A stretch of DNA of 6,716 nt from Acidobacteriota bacterium (lineage in GTDB: Bacteria; Acidobacteriota; Vicinamibacteria; Vicinamibacterales; 2-12-FULL-66-21). The stretch is from positions 1 to 6,716 of the forward strand of contig JACDCA010000126.1 of NCBI GenBank assembly GCA_013694635.1, given 5' to 3'. The notes beneath the pieces were generated by a model. It was not told the origin of the DNA. It saw only the letters and a list, made by a program, of their open reading frames with translations, and ran no database searches. How positions within the stretch are numbered: position 1 is the first letter of the stretch; each line of letters starts with the position of its first letter. Positions 6,039 through 6,716 of the stretch are shown piece after piece. The translations under genes were made by a program, and so were the position numbers.

Positions 6039-6716
6039 CTATCCCGCCCCTGAGCCTCCACCGCCGGCGGCTCCTCCACCGCCAGCACCGCCGCCGGTGC
6101 CAGCGCCGCCGTGGCCGACGAAGGCGACGAAGCCCGTGTTCGCGTCCGCTGCCGATGCAGCGTGGAACCATGGCGGCAGGTGTGCCGCGCGATCCTTGAA
6201 AATCTTCGACCACGCTGCCGCGAGACCGAGCGCGACGGCAAGCGGAAGAAGCTCGAAGGGTGAGGGCTGTCCTCCGGCCCAGTCGGCACGGCGGACGTCC
6301 TTCGGTACCTCGCGCAGTTGCTTCTGGTACGCGCGCCACGCAGTCGCCCGCCGAACACCTTCGTTCGACAGCGGCGTGTGCGCCGCCGCAAGAATGAAAC
6401 TCGTCAGGCCTAGAACCGCGAGGGCGGCTGGAATCAGGAAAGGCCAGCCACCCATCCGGTCAACGAGGGCGATCGCCGGAATGAGCGCGATCCCCGCCAG
6501 AACGAGAAACACGGCGCCGGCGATGTTGTAGCGTGATCGCACGTGTCGCCGTCCGGCGTCGAACAGACCGTCATCGGTCATCTCCCTTTCGACAACGGTC
6601 TTGAGCTTCGAGAAGTGGCGGACCAGATGGCTGCGCGCCTTGTCCAGCGGTACTTCGCGCTCGGAAGCGCCCTTGGCGCTGAACACCTCGTCGAGCAGCG
6701 TCTGCTCGTGCGGTGC
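6039..6716 (-). CDS. DUF2207 family membrane protein, C-terminal part (5' end outside window)
   Basis: The minus-strand frame is open from the window edge (APHEQTLLDEVFSAKGASE) to TAG at 6041-6039, giving the last 225 residues of the protein. The opening E-x-x-L-L-D-x-x-F segment and the following helix (LDKARSHLVRHFSKLKTVVEREM) resemble the cytoplasmic domain of DUF2207 proteins. A membrane hairpin follows at about 64-108 (AGAVFLVLAGIALIPAIALV, then FLIPAALAVLGLTSFILAAA), then the family's LSNEGVRRATAWRAYQKQLRE segment and a hydrophobic FELLPLAVALGLAAAWSKIF. The tail is glycine-rich (GTGGGAGGGGAAGGGGSGAG), a normal ending for this family. A GTG at 6686 could be read as a start, but the open upstream frame and matching residues show the gene continues leftward in the protein. 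Function is unknown; intact members are anchored envelope proteins. It is convergent with the permease. Confidence 0.85.
   Translation of the reverse strand, partial: APHEQTLLDEVFSAKGASEREVPLDKARSHLVRHFSKLKTVVEREMTDDGLFDAGRRHVRSRYNIAGAVFLVLAGIALIPAIALVDRMGGWPFLIPAALAVLGLTSFILAAAHTPLSNEGVRRATAWRAYQKQLREVPKDVRRADWAGGQPSPFELLPLAVALGLAAAWSKIFKDRAAHLPPWFHAASAADANTGFVAFVGHGGAGTGGGAGGGGAAGGGGSGAG

Noticed and set aside
6039..6110. GCC-rich repeat tract as a microsatellite or regulatory repeat
   Set aside because: It encodes the glycine-rich tail normal for DUF2207 proteins; the periodicity is codon-level.
5413..6339. 308-residue minus-strand open frame spanning the permease end, the gap and the DUF2207 gene
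   Set aside because: Arginine-rich composition with no motifs, and it overlaps two recognisable genes in other frames.

Overview
The window looks like a piece of a high-GC Acidobacteriota chromosome, most likely the Vicinamibacteria side. This rests on family content: a PadR repressor joined to a very large duplicated FtsX/MacB permease (the 'ADOP' type expanded in Acidobacteria), a DUF5916 protein, a TMEM175-like (DUF1211) channel protein and a WYL regulator. The taxonomic call is inference; no rRNA or marker gene is present.

Layout. At the left edge (1-621, +) lies a collapsed DUF5916 gene. It keeps part of the N-terminal carbohydrate-binding-like domain, a scrap of the middle barrel and the intact C-terminus, the last in another frame. 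A repeat-built hairpin (621-680) separates it from two minus-strand genes: an intact WYL-domain regulator (1651-650) and, one base upstream of its start, a broken TMEM175-like gene (2147-1651). The latter keeps its FSD motif and its C-terminal membrane helices but has lost the stretch between them. A short divergent region leads to two tiny plus-strand genes overlapping as TGATG (2228-2437 and 2437-2649), the second a putative zinc-binding micro-protein.

The best-supported unit is the operon at 2714-5817: a 112-residue PadR repressor followed after 5 nt by a 919-residue duplicated FtsX permease. An 8-bp-arm palindrome lies over the putative -10 box and the PadR start codon, and a second, unrelated palindrome sits about 30 bp upstream. 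This implies a self-repressed operon with perhaps a second regulatory input. No ABC ATPase gene is present, as expected for the orphan permease type. The right edge (6716-6039, -) holds the C-terminal part of a DUF2207 membrane protein with a glycine-rich tail, convergent with the permease.

I see no new defence, mobile or biosynthetic system. The most notable signal is that two different membrane-protein genes on either side of the intact WYL regulator show the same kind of damage: recognisable ends are kept, the interior is missing and the frame is shifted. This may be genuine gene decay or an assembly/population artefact. The regulatory palindromes and the overlapping micro-gene pair come next in interest.
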